64,000 nt of DNA from CAYSPG01 sp964432885 (GCA_964432885.1 CAYSPG010000004.1:62001-126000); one strand, 5' to 3'. Counted from the stretch's first letter, positions 32,754 to 42,053 are shown. Notes: generated by a model from the sequence alone, not told the origin. Numbers and translations are program-made.

Positions 32754-35630
32754 TTAACTCACAGCCACCGGTTCGTAGCTCGATACATCAGGGCAAGTGC
32801 AAATTAAATTCCTGTCGCCATAGGCATTGTCAACACGCTTTACGCTGGGCCAAAATTTATTTTCGGCAACAAAGTGTAACGGAAATACTGCTTGCTGGCG
32901 AGAATAAGAATATTTCCACTCGTCACTTGTAGCTTCGGAAGCAGTATGTGGAGCATTGGTTAAAACGTTGTTTTGCTTTTCCCAATTTCCATTTTCAATT
33001 TCTCTGATTTCATTTCTGATAGCAATCATTGCATCACAAAACCTGTCAAGCTCTTCCATGGGTTCGCTTTCGGTTGGTTCTACCATCAAAGTGCCGGCAA
33101 CAGGAAATGCAACGGTGGGTGCATGAAAACCGTAATCCATCAATCGCTTTGCAATGTCGAGTGCTTCAATACCTGCCGTGCTTTTAAATGCGCGACAATC
33201 CAAAATCATTTCGTGGGCGCAAAAACCGTTAATGCCTTTGTATAATATAGGGTAATGATTTTCCAATCGCGCCTTCATGTAATTGGCATTGAGGATTGCC
33301 GCTTCAGTTGATTTTTTTACCCCATCGCGGCCAAGCATTTTAATATAGCCATACGAAATTAAAAGTATCAAAGCACTACCCCACGGGGCTGCGCTTACAG
33401 CATGTACGCCTTTATCACCACCTGTGTTAATAACTGAATGCGATGGTAAAAATGGTTTTAAATGTTGGGCCACACCAATAGGTCCCATACCCGGCCCCCC
33501 ACCACCATGTGGAATGGCAAATGTTTTGTGCAAATTTAAATGGCACACATCAGCACCAATCATTGCAGGGCAAGTTAAACCAACCTGTGCATTCATGTTA
33601 GCACCATCCATATAAACCTGTCCGCCATTGTCATGAATAATTTTTGTGATTTCCTTAATGGGTTCTTCAAACACACCGTGGGTGCTGGGGTATGTAACCA
33701 TCAGGCATGATAAGTTGTCTTTGTGCTTTTCGGCTTTATCGCGCAAATCAGCAACATCAATATTGCCTTTGTCATCGCACTTTACCACCACCACTTTTAA
33801 TCCCGCCATTACAGCACTTGCTGGGTTGGTGCCGTGTGCACTTTGTGGTATCAAACAAATATCGCGATGCGATTGTCCTTTGTCTTCATGGTATTTGTGT
33901 ATCACCATTAGCCCTGCATACTCGCCTTGTGCACCGCTGTTAGGTTGCAATGATACACCTGCAAAACCCGTTATGGTGCATAAATAATTTTCGAGTTCGG
34001 TAATTATCTGCGCATAGCCCTGTACCTGCTGTACAGGAGCAAAAGGGTGAATGTTTGCAAACTCAGGCCAGCTCAGGGGTTCCATTTCGCTGGTGGCATT
34101 TAGTTTCATGGTGCATGAGCCAAGCGAAATCATGGAGTGGTTTAAAGCAAGGTCTTTATTTTCTAATCGCTTTATGTAACGCAGCATTTCGGTTTCGCTA
34201 TGATGTGTGTTAAACACAGCGTTGGTTAAAAAAGAACTTGTCCGTGCAAGCGCATCAGGAATTCCGTTGCTGCCGTTGATGGATGCCAAATCAAAATCGC
34301 GCACGCGCTTGCCGGCAGCGGCTGCAAACACAAACAAAATATCTTTAAGGTCTTTATCCGTAGTGGTTTCGTCAATGCTTATGCAAATGCTTTCGTTATC
34401 GTTATAACGAAAATTAATTTGATTGGCTTCGGCAAGGTCCACAATACTTTCTTTATCATCTACTTCAACACAAATGGTGTCAAAAAAACTATCGGATGAA
34501 ATTTTATATCCAAGTTTTTTTAAACTTTCGGCCAGTGCATAAGCGTTCCTGTGAACAGAGGAAGCAATAGCTTTTAGCCCCTTTGCGCCATGATATACGG
34601 CATACATACTTGCCATAACGGCCAGTAAAACCTGCGCAGTGCAAATATTTGAAGTTGCTTTTTCTCTGCGTATGTGTTGCTCACGCGTTTGCAATGCCAT
34701 GCGCAGTGCGGGTGTGCCAGCTGCATCAACGCTCATACCTATAATGCGGCCAGGTATATCACGTTTGTATTCTTCGTGCGTTGCAAAAAAAGCTGCATGA
34801 GGGCCACCGTATCCCATGGGCACGCCAAAGCGTTGAGTGGTTCCCACCACACAATCTGCCCCCCACTCGCCCGGTGTGGCCAATAAAACCAAACTCAATA
34901 TATCAGCAGCAACAACAGTGCGTACTTCCACAGCTTTAGCTGCAACCACTAAATTTTTATAGTCACAAATTTCTCCAAACATATTTGGATATTGTAACAA
35001 TATTCCGAAGAACGAATTATCGGGTGTAAAAGATTTTGCATCGCCAAACACCAATTCAATGCCTAAAGGTTTTGCGCGAGTAATTAAAATATCAATGGTT
35101 TGAGGATAACAATCTGCTGCAACAAAAAATTTGTTAACATTTCGTTTTTCAGCATCTTTTGAGCGTGTATGAAAAAACATACTCATTGCCTCGGCAGCGG
35201 CAGTGCCTTCGTCAAGCAAACTGGCATTGGCAATTTGCATACCGGTTAAATCGCACACCATGGTTTGAAAATTTAACAGCGCTTCCATACGGCCCTGCGC
35301 AATTTCGGCCTGGTAAGGTGTGTAGGCTGTGTACCAACCCGGATTTTCAAAAATGTTGCGTTTAATTACACCCGGCACAATGGTTCCATAATATCCCATG
35401 CCAATATAATTTTTAAAAACCTGATTTTCTGAAGCCAGCGTACGTAGGTTATTTAAATATTCAAATTCGCTTTGAGCTTCGGGTAAATTCAATTGATTTT
35501 GCAACCGAATACTTGCGGGAATTATTTTTGAAATTAACTCATCAACAGATGCAACGCCAATTGCGTTTAGCATGTGCTTAACCTGTTTCTCATCAGGGCC
35601 AATGTGCCTGTCGGCAAACGAATAGTGCAT
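32754..35630 (-). CDS. gcvP: Glycine dehydrogenase (decarboxylating), P protein
   Basis: 958 residues from the ATG at 35630. The frame extends to 35708, but a -7 promoter element (35649-35656) lies downstream of that earlier ATG and the family N-terminus F-A-D-R-H-I-G-P begins right after 35630. Both halves of the P protein are fused: the N-terminal half (YHAPYTPYQAEIAQGRLE-like YTPYQAEIAQGRMEALLNFQ, GVPMGYGGPHAAFFATH) and the C-terminal half with LGSCTMKLNA, PNSGAQGEYAGL and the PLP Lys in CHLNLHKTFAIPHGGGGPGMGP. It decarboxylates glycine and loads the aminomethyl group onto lipoyl-GcvH. GcvT and GcvH genes are not nearby. Confidence 0.97.
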   Translation of the reverse strand: MHYSFADRHIGPDEKQVKHMLNAIGVASVDELISKIIPASIRLQNQLNLPEAQSEFEYLNNLRTLASENQVFKNYIGMGYYGTIVPGVIKRNIFENPGWYTAYTPYQAEIAQGRMEALLNFQTMVCDLTGMQIANASLLDEGTAAAEAMSMFFHTRSKDAEKRNVNKFFVAADCYPQTIDILITRAKPLGIELVFGDAKSFTPDNSFFGILLQYPNMFGEICDYKNLVVAAKAVEVRTVVAADILSLVLLATPGEWGADCVVGTTQRFGVPMGYGGPHAAFFATHEEYKRDIPGRIIGMSVDAAGTPALRMALQTREQHIRREKATSNICTAQVLLAVMASMYAVYHGAKGLKAIASSVHRNAYALAESLKKLGYKISSDSFFDTICVEVDDKESIVDLAEANQINFRYNDNESICISIDETTTDKDLKDILFVFAAAAGKRVRDFDLASINGSNGIPDALARTSSFLTNAVFNTHHSETEMLRYIKRLENKDLALNHSMISLGSCTMKLNATSEMEPLSWPEFANIHPFAPVQQVQGYAQIITELENYLCTITGFAGVSLQPNSGAQGEYAGLMVIHKYHEDKGQSHRDICLIPQSAHGTNPASAVMAGLKVVVVKCDDKGNIDVADLRDKAEKHKDNLSCLMVTYPSTHGVFEEPIKEITKIIHDNGGQVYMDGANMNAQVGLTCPAMIGADVCHLNLHKTFAIPHGGGGPGMGPIGVAQHLKPFLPSHSVINTGGDKGVHAVSAAPWGSALILLISYGYIKMLGRDGVKKSTEAAILNANYMKARLENHYPILYKGINGFCAHEMILDCRAFKSTAGIEALDIAKRLMDYGFHAPTVAFPVAGTLMVEPTESEPMEELDRFCDAMIAIRNEIREIENGNWEKQNNVLTNAPHTASEATSDEWKYSYSRQQAVFPLHFVAENKFWPSVKRVDNAYGDRNLICTCPDVSSYEPVAVS

Positions 35631-35648
35631 TTTTTTGAAATTTTCGCG

Positions 35649-35656
35649 CAAAAGTA
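35649..35656 (-). promoter_or_regulatory. Putative -7 promoter element of gcvP
   Basis: Minus-strand TACTTTTG matches TAnnTTTG, 19 bp upstream of the ATG at 35630. Its place inside the longer frame supports the shorter gcvP start. Confidence 0.45.
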
Positions 35657-35780
35657 ACAAAATAGCAGAGCGAAAGAAGAATTGAAAAGGAGGTTTAGGG
35701 TTTAGCATTTAGGGGTAAAAAAAGTACCTAATAAACACTTTATATAGACCGTAGAACCCTGAACGATTTTAAACCTAATT

Positions 35781-35788
35781 TAACTTTG
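35781..35788 (+). promoter_or_regulatory. Putative -7 promoter element before the 35864 gene
   Basis: TAACTTTG, with CTG at the 19-bp-spaced -33 position (35759-35761), one mismatch from TTG. It lies 76 bp upstream of the ATG at 35864. Confidence 0.4.
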
Positions 35789-35863
35789 TGGTGTGTAATA
35801 CTAAACCACTTTGGCTCTTTTTTTGTTATGTTTTTTTATAGTTTTGAAACTAAATAAAATTGT

Positions 35864-36511
35864 ATGCGCCTTAAAGTTTTTTTTCTTTTACTATTCACAG
35901 GTTTTTATTCTTCCACTGTTTTTTCACAAGATAAATTATTGCTTATAAACGGAAAAGAAAAACCTGTTTTGTATTTTGATACCAAAAATCCTGAATGGAT
36001 ACAATACAAAGCAGCCGGTGGCGAAAAAAATAAAGTAAAAAAAATTGACCGTTTTGATGTTTTTTCAATTCAAAAATCTGACGGCACCGAAGAAATTATT
36101 TATACCCCAGATACCGTAAATGGCGACCCCGGAATTGAATGGGTGCGTGCATATATTAAAGGCCAGCAATATGGCCATTTGCATCGCAAGCAGCGCTGGT
36201 GCAACCGTGATGGAAAGTGGCACCGCAAGTTTAATTTTATGGAAGCCGGTGGACTGGTTGTGGGTGGTGCCGGTAGTATTTTAAGTTTTTATGCAATACC
36301 GGTTCCCGCTGTGTATGCATTGGTGGGCGGACGTATAAATTCTAAGTTACCTGCCGCCACCGATATTGAAGAACCCATGCGTAACAACGATGCCTTTAAA
36401 GCAGGTTACCAAAAACAACGCAGAAACCAACGCATCAAACAAGGTTTTGTTTCCGGGATGATAGGGCTGGTTGCAGGCTTTGTAACTTTTACTGTTATCG
36501 AAAATAACTAA
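35864..36511 (+). CDS. Exported protein of unknown function with two C-terminal hydrophobic segments
   Basis: 215 residues. Signal peptide (LKVFFLLLFTGFYSSTVFSQ), then a small beta-rich domain (KLLLINGKEKPVLYFDTKN, KKIDRFDVFSIQKSDGTEEIIYTPD), a basic stretch (HLHRKQRWCNRDGKWHRKF), a glycine-rich hydrophobic segment (GGLVVGGAGSILSFYAIPVPAVYALVGG) and a final one (FVSGMIGLVAGFVTFTVI). This arrangement occurs in Bacteroidota proteins of unknown role. The next gene starts 5 bp downstream, so they are likely co-transcribed. Confidence 0.65.
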   Translation: MRLKVFFLLLFTGFYSSTVFSQDKLLLINGKEKPVLYFDTKNPEWIQYKAAGGEKNKVKKIDRFDVFSIQKSDGTEEIIYTPDTVNGDPGIEWVRAYIKGQQYGHLHRKQRWCNRDGKWHRKFNFMEAGGLVVGGAGSILSFYAIPVPAVYALVGGRINSKLPAATDIEEPMRNNDAFKAGYQKQRRNQRIKQGFVSGMIGLVAGFVTFTVIENN

Positions 36512-36516
36512 CCGTT

Positions 36517-37398
36517 TTGCATTCGGAAAATAAGTCTGTTGTTTCCGTTTTTTTTAAAACAGTTGTTCAATCAAAAATTTTTTTAGCATTTGCTGCATGC
36601 CTTTTAACATGGCAAACGTTTTTAATTGAAGGTTTTGATTTCTCTCTCACAAATCAATTGCTGCTTTTTATTTTTTGTGCTGCATTGTTTGCATATAATG
36701 CACGCCAGATACAAATAACTTCTGCTGAAAAAAATAAGCATTGGAATGTTAAACTCGAAAACGAATCGAGCCTTAAAACAATTTCTGCCATAGCCGGAGG
36801 AATTTTTGCCGTGATATTATTTTTCAAGCTAAATGAACCTGTGCAGCTAATGTCGGCACTTCTTGCATTTTGCACACTGGGTTACATGATGCCGCTCGCT
36901 TATAACAACTCCATTGTAAAGGGCATACGCAACATTTTTATTATTAAAAATATTTGGCTGGCTTTTGTATGGGCTTGTGTTACGGTGGTGTTGCCGCTTG
37001 CTTATATGCAAGTTAACGTATTTGCAAAAGCAAACGTGCTGCTTTTTTTTAGCCGGTTTCTTTTTATTTATGCAATCACCATTCCGTTTGACATACGCGA
37101 CATAAAATCTGATGCAGAAAATAATGTAAAAACACTGCCCGTGAAATTTGGAATAAATAAGGCAAAAGTTGTAGCCATACTATCGTTGCTTATGTTTAGT
37201 TTTCTTATTTATTTTCGAATACAATTACAGCCTGAGTTAAAAACATTGGCACCTGCATTTTACATTTCTGCTGCTGCAACTTCATTGCTGGTTTTAATTT
37301 CAAAACCAGGTGCTAATTTATTTTTTTATGATGTACTGGTAGATGGTATGTTGGTGTTGCAGGCTGGGTTGGTTTTTTTGTTTCGCCATTTTTTTTAA
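36517..37398 (+). CDS. UbiA-superfamily-like membrane protein with incomplete active site
   Basis: 293 residues from a TTG at 36517 (the next in-frame ATG lies far inside), about 8 membrane helices. The second UbiA Asp motif is seen as FDIRDIKSDAENNVKTLPVKFG, a good match. The first motif, normally N-D-(Y/x)-x-D-x-x-x-D, is replaced by YNARQIQITSAEKNKHW, with Asn kept but both Asp missing. Members with both motifs attach prenyl chains to aromatic rings. This one may have another substrate or be inactive. It follows the exported protein gene by 5 bp. Confidence 0.65.
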   Translation: MHSENKSVVSVFFKTVVQSKIFLAFAACLLTWQTFLIEGFDFSLTNQLLLFIFCAALFAYNARQIQITSAEKNKHWNVKLENESSLKTISAIAGGIFAVILFFKLNEPVQLMSALLAFCTLGYMMPLAYNNSIVKGIRNIFIIKNIWLAFVWACVTVVLPLAYMQVNVFAKANVLLFFSRFLFIYAITIPFDIRDIKSDAENNVKTLPVKFGINKAKVVAILSLLMFSFLIYFRIQLQPELKTLAPAFYISAAATSLLVLISKPGANLFFYDVLVDGMLVLQAGLVFLFRHFF

Positions 37399-37416
37399 TT
37401 TTATAAAAAAAAATAC

Positions 37417-38754
37417 ATGAAAAAGTTACTGCTGGTTTTTTGCGTATTAACTTTTAGCATTTGCAGGGCGCAGGTGTGGCAGGAGTTTAATGGGGGGACT
37501 AATTACGAAGTATATTCTATCAATGTTTATAACGGGGAACTATATGTCGGTGGCTACTTTGATTCTGCCGCTAATGTACCAGCGAGAGGAATTGTAAAAT
37601 GGAATGGCAACAATTGGGTTAGTTTAGGTCATAGTGACTGGATAAACAATTTTCTTGAAATATATAATAGTAAACTTTATTTAGGCAGTTGTTATTTTGA
37701 TACACTAAACCCAATAATAAATACACTGGCTAAATGGGATGGAAGTATTTGGGATTCTGCAGGCCAAGTTTCTACATGGGATTATCTTACTTGTGCAAAA
37801 TCATTTAACAACGAACTTTACGTTGGGGGTAAAGGTATGTGCACCTTTGATAGCATTAATAGTGATATGGCTAAATGGAATGATACATGTTGGAGTTCTG
37901 TTGGGACATCTGTTGGACCTGTGTCACAGTTAAAAGTTTTTCAAAACGAACTTTATGCAATTGCTTCTTTTGGTAGCTTACCCCCAACTCCTTATTTTGG
38001 TGTAGCAAAATCAAATGGTACAACTTGGACAAGTCTTTATGATACGCTTTTTAATTCATACGATGCCTTTTTATTAGAAGAATTAAATAATGAACTGTAT
38101 TTATTTTGCACATCATCATTTTTATCCGCTAATCCATTTGAGTTGAAAATTTTGAAACTGGTGGGGCAATCATGGATTCATCAAATAACTTTTCCGGATT
38201 TTCATTATAGTGAATTCTACCCATGTGCATCTGTTACGTTTAATGGGAAAATATACTTTGGAGGTGTGTTTACTTTTACACACAACAATGACACTGCGTT
38301 CGGACTTGCCTCATGGGAGCCAATATCTAATAATATAGAATTGTTTAAGTGTAACCCCTCTCCTTCAGCAGTATTTGCTCTTTATGTTGATACAACAATC
38401 CAAAGGTTTTACGCAGGAGGAGCATTTAACAGCATTGATGGCGCCCCCATCCGAAACCTTGCCTATTGGGATTTACCCAATATCGCTGCTGATTCCACAA
38501 ATGAATTTGGCGATGAATACATTTTTCCAAATTTAATTTTACAATCTCAAAGTTCAGTCATCACTATTGCAAATTTTATTAAAGACAAAGAACATCGTGT
38601 AAAAATTTATGATGCTACAGGAAATAAAATTGTTGAGCAAACTACCTTTTCAAATCAATTTAATTTCGATGCCATTCAATTTAGTCGCGGTGTTTACCTG
38701 TGCAAAATAGTTTCAGATGCAAATGTTTTCACGGGTAAATTAATTATTCAGTAG
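37417..38754 (+). CDS. Secreted repeat protein with type IX secretion sorting domain
   Basis: 445 residues: signal peptide (KKLLLVFCVLTFSICRAQ), then about six propeller-like repeats built as F-(N/D)-(N/G)-E-L-Y-(V/A)-G-G-x-F..A-x-W-(N/D)-G-x-x-W (for example YNGELYVGGYFDSA, FNNELYVGGKGMCT, FNGKIYFGGVFTFT, FYAGGAFNSI). Residues about 370-445 form a C-terminal sorting domain (HRVKIYDATGNKIVEQTTFSNQFN, SRGVYLCKIVSDANVFTGKLII), which directs export by the type IX system and attachment to or release from the surface. Function of the propeller is unknown. Confidence 0.82.
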   Translation: MKKLLLVFCVLTFSICRAQVWQEFNGGTNYEVYSINVYNGELYVGGYFDSAANVPARGIVKWNGNNWVSLGHSDWINNFLEIYNSKLYLGSCYFDTLNPIINTLAKWDGSIWDSAGQVSTWDYLTCAKSFNNELYVGGKGMCTFDSINSDMAKWNDTCWSSVGTSVGPVSQLKVFQNELYAIASFGSLPPTPYFGVAKSNGTTWTSLYDTLFNSYDAFLLEELNNELYLFCTSSFLSANPFELKILKLVGQSWIHQITFPDFHYSEFYPCASVTFNGKIYFGGVFTFTHNNDTAFGLASWEPISNNIELFKCNPSPSAVFALYVDTTIQRFYAGGAFNSIDGAPIRNLAYWDLPNIAADSTNEFGDEYIFPNLILQSQSSVITIANFIKDKEHRVKIYDATGNKIVEQTTFSNQFNFDAIQFSRGVYLCKIVSDANVFTGKLIIQ

Positions 38755-38807
38755 TTGTTAGTTCTCATGATTCATCTTTTATTTTTCTTTGCATTTTAAA
38801 TCACACT

Positions 38808-40091
38808 ATGCAATTTCAAAACTCTCTTTCGTTTGCTCAACAACTTGATTCATCAGACGAATTAAAATCTTTCCGCTCTCGGTTTCATTTTCCTAAACAT
38901 AATGGTAATGATGTAATTTATTTTTGCGGAAATTCTCTCGGGCTTCAGCCAAAGAAAACCGAAGAATTCGTTTTGCAGGAACTAAAAGACTGGCAAACGT
39001 TTGGTGTTGAGGGGCACTTTGTTGCAAAAAATCCCTGGTTTCCTTATCACGAATTTGTTCGTGATAATATGGCAAAAGTTGTTGGCGGATTACCAACAGA
39101 GGTGGTGGTGATGAACTCACTTAGCGCAAACATTCATTTTATGTTTGTTTCGTTTTATCGGCCAACAAAGCAGCGCTATAAAATTATTTGTGAGGTATCC
39201 GCTTTTCCGTCTGACCAGTATGCTTTGCAATCGCAAGTAAAATTTCATGGCTATAATCCTGATGATGCAATTATAGAATTAAAACCCAGAGCGGGCGAAC
39301 ACACCATTCGTAAAGAAGATGTGATTGCAGAAATTGAAAAACATAAAAACGAATTAGCATTAATTTTTATTGGCAACCCAAATTATTATACAGGACAGGT
39401 TTTTGATATTTTCCAAATTACCGAAGCCGGACATAAAGTTGGAGCCGTAGTTGGTTTTGATTTGGCGCACGGTGCCGGAAATTTAGAATTGCATTTGCAT
39501 GATTGGAATGTTGACTTTGCTGTGTGGTGCAGTTATAAATATTTAAACAGCGGGCCGGGCGGAGTGGCCGGTGCATTTGTGCATGAGAAACATTGTAACA
39601 ACAGCGATTTAATTCGCTTTGCAGGATGGTGGGGAAACAATCCGGCAACACGATTTACTATGCCGCATGATTTTGTTCCGGTAAAAAGTGCTGATGCATG
39701 GCAACTGAGCAACGCTCCTGTTTTACCAATGGCAGCACTGCGCGCATCACTCGAAATTTTTTCTGATGCAGGCATGGAACGTCTTGTTAAAAAAAGAAAA
39801 TTGCTGAATGACTTTTTGCGATTTGTAATTAGCGAAGCGATAAAAAATTCTAAGCAAGAGCAAAATATTTTAATTGTAACTCCGGCAAACGAAGACGAAC
39901 GAGGTGCACAAGTATCTATGTTCTGCAAAAAAAATGGAAAGCAGGTTCACAAATATTTAACCGATAACGGGGTAGTTGCCGACTGGCGCGAGCCGGATGT
40001 GTTGCGCATGGCTGCAGTGCCGTTGTATAATTCGTTTGAGGATGTGTTTAGATTTGGAAAAATATTTGAGGAGGGGCTAGGCCCCACCTAA
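38808..40091 (+). CDS. kynU: Kynureninase
   Basis: 427 residues of a PLP fold-type I enzyme. DVIYFCGNSLGLQPK, WFPYHEFVRDNMAKVVGGLPTEVVVMNSLSANIHFM, EVSAFPSDQYALQSQ, GFDLAHGAGNLELHLHDWNVDFAVWCSYKYLNSGPGGVAGAFVHEKH with the Schiff-base Lys in C-S-Y-K-Y-L-N, and GWWGN are standard for the family. It splits kynurenine or 3-hydroxykynurenine into alanine and (3-hydroxy)anthranilate. kmo follows after 64 bp. The end G-P-T and TAA stop come from a family A palindrome (40080-40110). Confidence 0.96.
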   Translation: MQFQNSLSFAQQLDSSDELKSFRSRFHFPKHNGNDVIYFCGNSLGLQPKKTEEFVLQELKDWQTFGVEGHFVAKNPWFPYHEFVRDNMAKVVGGLPTEVVVMNSLSANIHFMFVSFYRPTKQRYKIICEVSAFPSDQYALQSQVKFHGYNPDDAIIELKPRAGEHTIRKEDVIAEIEKHKNELALIFIGNPNYYTGQVFDIFQITEAGHKVGAVVGFDLAHGAGNLELHLHDWNVDFAVWCSYKYLNSGPGGVAGAFVHEKHCNNSDLIRFAGWWGNNPATRFTMPHDFVPVKSADAWQLSNAPVLPMAALRASLEIFSDAGMERLVKKRKLLNDFLRFVISEAIKNSKQEQNILIVTPANEDERGAQVSMFCKKNGKQVHKYLTDNGVVADWREPDVLRMAAVPLYNSFEDVFRFGKIFEEGLGPT

Positions 40092-40110
40092 CCTCCCCGA
40101 AGGGGAGGAA
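40080..40110 (+). repeat. Family A palindromic element, copy 10 (supplies stop codon of kynU)
   Basis: GGCCCCACCTAACCTCCCCG followed by AAGGGGAGGAA. TAA at 40089-40091 ends kynU. It faces copy 11 across about 72 bp as an inverted pair. Confidence 0.9.
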
Positions 40111-40155
40111 CCTCCTTTCAAAAACAAAAAATATTTTAAACAAATAAAAAATTGA

Positions 40156-41538
40156 ATGCAGAATAAAATAGGCGTAGCAAATTCCTCCCCTTTGGGGAGG
40201 TTAGGTGGGGCAGTTTCCATCATCGGTGCAGGTCTTGTAGGCTCTTTACTTGCAATTTATCTGCGCAAGCGAGGCTATGAAGTAACATTACATGAGCGCA
40301 GGCAGGATATGCGCAAAGTAAAAATTGCAGCAGGAAAAAGTATTAACCTTGCCTTGAGCGACCGTGGCTGGAAAGGATTGCAGGGGGTAGGAATTGATAA
40401 TGCTATTCGTGAAATTGGAATTCCAATGACACACCGCACTATGCACAGCGTGGACGGAAAAATTACAACACAGCCTTATGGAAAAGATGGTCAGGCTATA
40501 TATGCCGTGTCACGCGGAATTTTGAACTGCACACTTCTTGATTTGGCCGAGAAAGAAGGAGCTAAAATTATTTTTAATCAAAGATGTTCAGATATAAATC
40601 TTGCCAAAAGCGAAATGCATTTTGAAAATACCGAAACGCATGAGAAGACTTCTGCCAATGCCGATTTAATTTTTGGTGCCGATGGTGCCTTTGCTGCAAC
40701 ACGTTTGCAGTTGCAATTGTCAACCGATAAATTTAATTACTCGCAAGTATATCTTGAGCATGGTTACAAAGAGTTAATGTTTGTTGCAAAAGCAAATGGC
40801 GAACATCAACTCGAAAAAAATGCATTGCACATTTGGCCACGTGGTGGCTACATGCTTATTGCGCTGCCAAATTTAGACGGAACTTTTACTGTTACACTTT
40901 TTTTTCCGCAAAAAGGAAGTCCTTCTTTTGAATCGCTGAACAATAAGGAAGAGGTAAAAAAATTCTTTGCTGAAATTTTTCCTGATGCCGTTCCATTATT
41001 GCACGATTTGGAAAATGATTTTTTTACAAACCCAACCGGCTCGCTTGTTACAGTTAAATGCACACCGTGGAGTTTTGAAAATAAGTTAGTGTTGATTGGC
41101 GATGCGGCTCATGCCATAGTTCCGTTTTACGGACAGGGAATGAACTGTGGTTTTGAAGACTGCACCGTGCTAAATGATTTACTGAATAAACACAATGACG
41201 ACTGGGAAAAAGTAATTCCCGAATACGAGCGCATGCGCAAGCCTGCTGCCGATGCCATTGGCGAATTGGCTGTTGCCAATTTTATTGAGATGCGTGATTT
41301 GGTTGGCCACCCTGATTTTTTACTACGAAAAAAAATTGAAGGATGGTTTTACGCAAAACATCCTGACAAATGGATTCCTCTTTATACTATGGTAACGTTT
41401 AGCCACTTGCCATACAACGAAGCGCAGCAACGCGGAAAAAAACAAGATGCCATAATGGATGAGGTAATGAAAATGCCTGACATTGAAAACAAATGGGACA
41501 GTGCTTTAGTTGAAGAAAAAATTTTGAAACTGCTATAG
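40156..41538 (+). CDS. kmo: Kynurenine 3-monooxygenase
   Basis: 460 residues. FAD-binding GxGxxG (VSIIGAGLVGSLLAIYLRKRGYEVTLHERR) begins only at residue about 21; then GKSINLALSDRGWKGLQGVG, ADLIFGADGAFAATR and the second FAD motif LVLIGDAAHAIVPFYGQGMNCGFEDC. The C-terminus ends without the membrane anchor of eukaryotic enzymes. It hydroxylates kynurenine with NADPH and O2, giving 3-hydroxykynurenine for KynU. Residues 10-19 (SSPLGRLGGA) come from a family A palindrome between the ATG and the FAD fold; relatives start almost at the VSIIGAG strand. Confidence 0.95.
   Translation: MQNKIGVANSSPLGRLGGAVSIIGAGLVGSLLAIYLRKRGYEVTLHERRQDMRKVKIAAGKSINLALSDRGWKGLQGVGIDNAIREIGIPMTHRTMHSVDGKITTQPYGKDGQAIYAVSRGILNCTLLDLAEKEGAKIIFNQRCSDINLAKSEMHFENTETHEKTSANADLIFGADGAFAATRLQLQLSTDKFNYSQVYLEHGYKELMFVAKANGEHQLEKNALHIWPRGGYMLIALPNLDGTFTVTLFFPQKGSPSFESLNNKEEVKKFFAEIFPDAVPLLHDLENDFFTNPTGSLVTVKCTPWSFENKLVLIGDAAHAIVPFYGQGMNCGFEDCTVLNDLLNKHNDDWEKVIPEYERMRKPAADAIGELAVANFIEMRDLVGHPDFLLRKKIEGWFYAKHPDKWIPLYTMVTFSHLPYNEAQQRGKKQDAIMDEVMKMPDIENKWDSALVEEKILKLL
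40183..40212 (+). repeat. Family A palindromic element, copy 11 (N-terminus of kmo)
   Basis: TCCTCCCCTTTGGGGAGGTT then AGGTGGGGCA, 10 codons read as SSPLGRLGGA, the same frame as the permease copy. Confidence 0.9.
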
Positions 41539-41585
41539 GTACGAATTGCGAATCATTACGAGTTTACGAATCGGGAATTGAGAGA

Positions 41586-42044
41586 ATGGAACAAAAGCCT
41601 GAACATGCACAAAACAGTTCCTCTCCCCTTCGGGGAGAGGTTAGGAGTGGGGCCTCTGTTATTTTATTTGATGGCGTTTGTAATTTATGCAACGGCTTTG
41701 TACAATTTGTAATTAAGCGCGACAAAAAAAATATCTTCAGGTTTGCATCACTGCAATCAGAGTTTGGGCAAAAATTTCTAACGGAAAACAAATTAAATGC
41801 TGTAGTGTTTAAAAGTATTATTCTGGTTAAAGGCACAAGCTATTTTTCGCAATCAACAGCAGCATTAAAAATTTTTAAAGAGCTTAACGGGGTTTGTAAA
41901 TTGCTTTATGTATTTATTATCACACCAAAATTTATTCGCGATGCAGTTTATAATTTAGTTGCACGTAACCGCTATAGCTGGTTTGGCAAAAAAGAAAGTT
42001 GTATGATTCCATCAAATGAACTTGAAGAAAAATTTTTAAAATAA
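41586..42044 (+). CDS. DCC-family thiol-disulfide oxidoreductase-like protein
   Basis: 152 residues. The DUF393/DCC signature VILFDGVCNLCNGFVQFVIKRDKKNIFRFASLQSE is at residues 26-60, with the D-G-V-C-x-x-C pattern; later AALKIFKELNGVCKLLY and NRYSWFGKKESCMIP are typical. The family has a thioredoxin-like CxxC; its natural substrate is unknown. The DCC domain normally starts near the N-terminus; here the first 25 residues include SSPLRGEVRSGA, encoded by a family A palindrome. Short TACGAAT-type repeats lie between kmo and this gene. Confidence 0.85.
   Translation: MEQKPEHAQNSSSPLRGEVRSGASVILFDGVCNLCNGFVQFVIKRDKKNIFRFASLQSEFGQKFLTENKLNAVVFKSIILVKGTSYFSQSTAALKIFKELNGVCKLLYVFIITPKFIRDAVYNLVARNRYSWFGKKESCMIPSNELEEKFLK
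41619..41654 (+). repeat. Family A palindromic element, copy 12 (N-terminus of DCC protein)
   Basis: 36 bp with a lengthened stem (CCTCTCCCC-TTC-GGGGAGAGG) and a GTTAGGAGTGGGGCC tail, 12 codons read as SSPLRGEVRSGA. Confidence 0.88.
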
Positions 42045-42053
42045 ATATCATCT

